From assembly GCA_019120575.1 (NCBI GenBank), contig DWUU01000044.1, forward strand, positions 1 through 43,250: a stretch of DNA of 43,250 nt, in the 5' to 3' direction. The position numbers were made by a program, and so were the translations under genes. Shown one piece after another: positions 42,678-43,250 of the stretch. How positions within the stretch are numbered: position 1 is the stretch's first letter; each line of letters begins with the position of its first letter. The stretch is from Candidatus Mediterraneibacter quadrami (GTDB lineage Bacteria; Bacillota; Clostridia; Lachnospirales; Lachnospiraceae). The notes under the pieces are model-generated. The model did not search any database. It saw only the letters and a list, made by a program, of their open reading frames with translations, and was not told the DNA's origin.

Positions 42678-43250
42678 TCAGTATACCGTTTCACCGTCCC
42701 CGGCGCAAGGGGGCTGCAGGGCCACGGTCCCGGTGGACTGCAGGGCCACGGTCCCGGTGGACACCGCCTGGCAGAACGCCCGGTCGTGTTCCACAAACAG
42801 CAAGGTGGGGCGGGACTCCAGGATCAGCTGCTCCACCTGCATCCGGGCGTACAGGTCGATGTAGTTCAGCGGTTCGTCCCACAGGTACAGGTGGGCGCTC
42901 TGGCACAGGCTGCGGGCCAGCAGCAGCTTTTTCCGCTGGCCCTCGCTCCAGCTTTCCACCGGCTTTTCAAACTGCACCCGCTCCAGCCCGAACTTGCGCA
43001 AAATGGTCAGCAGCCGGGTCAGGTCTACCGCGCAGTCCTCGGCGTAGCGCTGCACCGTGCCCCGCAGCCCGGCGGCGCTCTGGGGTACAATGCTCAGGGT
43101 AAGCCCCGACGCCAGCACCAGCTGCCCGGTGTGGGGCACCGGCGCCCCGGCTGCCAGCCGCAGAATGCTGCTTTTGCCGCAGCCGTTGGGGCCAGTCAGC
43201 GCCAGCCGGTCACCGCCGTGCAGGGCAAACCGCACCGGGGCGAACAGCGG
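42678..43250 (-). CDS. ABC-F ribosomal protection protein, Lsa/Msr type (5' end outside window)
   Basis: C-terminal 190 residues of a two-domain ABC-F ATPase; the frame stays open to the window edge. NBD2 shows Walker A GPNGCGKSS, signature WSEGQRKKLLLA, Walker B LYLWDEPLNYID and H-loop FVEHDRAF. The LWDEPLNYID form is typical of Lsa/Vga/Msr antibiotic-protection proteins, so lincosamide, streptogramin or macrolide protection is possible. It is very GC-rich, unlike everything to the left. A 24-bp tandem duplication near the C-terminus repeats STGTVALQ. Confidence 0.85.
   Translation of the reverse strand, partial: PLFAPVRFALHGGDRLALTGPNGCGKSSILRLAAGAPVPHTGQLVLASGLTLSIVPQSAAGLRGTVQRYAEDCAVDLTRLLTILRKFGLERVQFEKPVESWSEGQRKKLLLARSLCQSAHLYLWDEPLNYIDLYARMQVEQLILESRPTLLFVEHDRAFCQAVSTGTVALQSTGTVALQPPCAGDGETVY
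42714..42761 (+). repeat. 24-bp tandem duplication inside the ABC-F gene
   Basis: Two exact, adjacent 24-bp units (42714-42737 and 42738-42761) encode the repeated octapeptide STGTVALQ on the minus strand. It keeps the frame and extends the C-terminus after the H-loop. Confidence 0.9.

Noticed and set aside
42608..43102. 164-aa plus-strand frame opposite the ABC-F gene
   Set aside because: Arg/Pro/Ser-rich, typical antisense of a GC-rich gene; its start lies in a terminator stem.
1..43250. CRISPR arrays, tRNA or rRNA genes, complete insertion sequences
   Set aside because: No regular direct-repeat array, no tRNA-like or rRNA sequence and no intact transposase was seen by reading both strands.

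Overview
The window looks like chromosome of a spore-forming, low-to-mid-GC Firmicute, most likely Lachnospiraceae (Clostridia). The reasons are the gene order yicC-gmk-rpoZ-rimO-pgsA-cinA, a GerA/SpoVAF-type germination protein, a GGGtGRT protein next to an Fe-S scaffold-like protein, MocR, DUF1540 and YdcF genes, strong AGGAGG ribosome sites and T-rich intrinsic terminators. No rRNA, tRNA, CRISPR array or complete insertion sequence was seen. The genus cannot be named from what is visible.

Layout. 1-230 is half of a palindromic repeat (R1) that overlaps the end of rqcH. 214-6355 holds rqcH (-) and, divergently, yicC, gmk, rpoZ, then rimO, pgsA, pncC. 6510-8255 is the scaffold/GGGtGRT pair. 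8431-10619 holds a DUF2975/HTH pair, an SPFH membrane protein and a small ribbon-helix-helix protein, with clear palindromic operators. 10648-16780 is a signalling and export locus: LytTR response regulator, GHKL histidine kinase, lipoprotein, two ABC-2 permeases and an ATPase. 16930-19612 is small metabolism (AllA-like protein, ferredoxin-type aldo/keto reductase, cupin). 19763-21867 has a tyrosine recombinase with a degenerate active site and two membrane proteins. 21993-24764 is an envelope cluster (GT2 glycosyltransferase, permuted NlpC/P60-like hydrolase, YbhN-type flippase-like protein). 24864-31663 holds a Uup-type ABC-F, glnS, a MocR regulator, an acidic membrane protein and purA. 31803-33980 holds small proteins, SEC-C, YdcF and DUF1540 proteins. 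34152-37616 holds metA (acetyl-CoA type), an aminotransferase, a dUTPase and a GT51 transglycosylase. 37717-40083 holds the germination protein and a DegV protein.

After degV lies a second copy of the palindromic repeat (R2, 40094-40428). Sequence character then changes three times: a broken mobile-element-type gene, an AT-rich pair (alpha/beta hydrolase and membrane protein), a hairpin-rich non-coding stretch, and a very GC-rich 5'-truncated ABC-F gene of the Lsa/Msr antibiotic-protection type. This right end is either an accessory island or an assembly join.

The most unusual signal is the R1/R2 repeat family. Two nested-hairpin elements share architecture and a loop motif, while their stems differ by matched changes on both sides. 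Each lies just downstream of a gene and can act as its terminator. Other points to check are the recombinase that has lost several catalytic residues, an altered Walker B/D-loop in the Uup-type ABC-F, start-codon sequestration in front of the germination gene, and operator palindromes over the SPFH and DUF2975 promoters.
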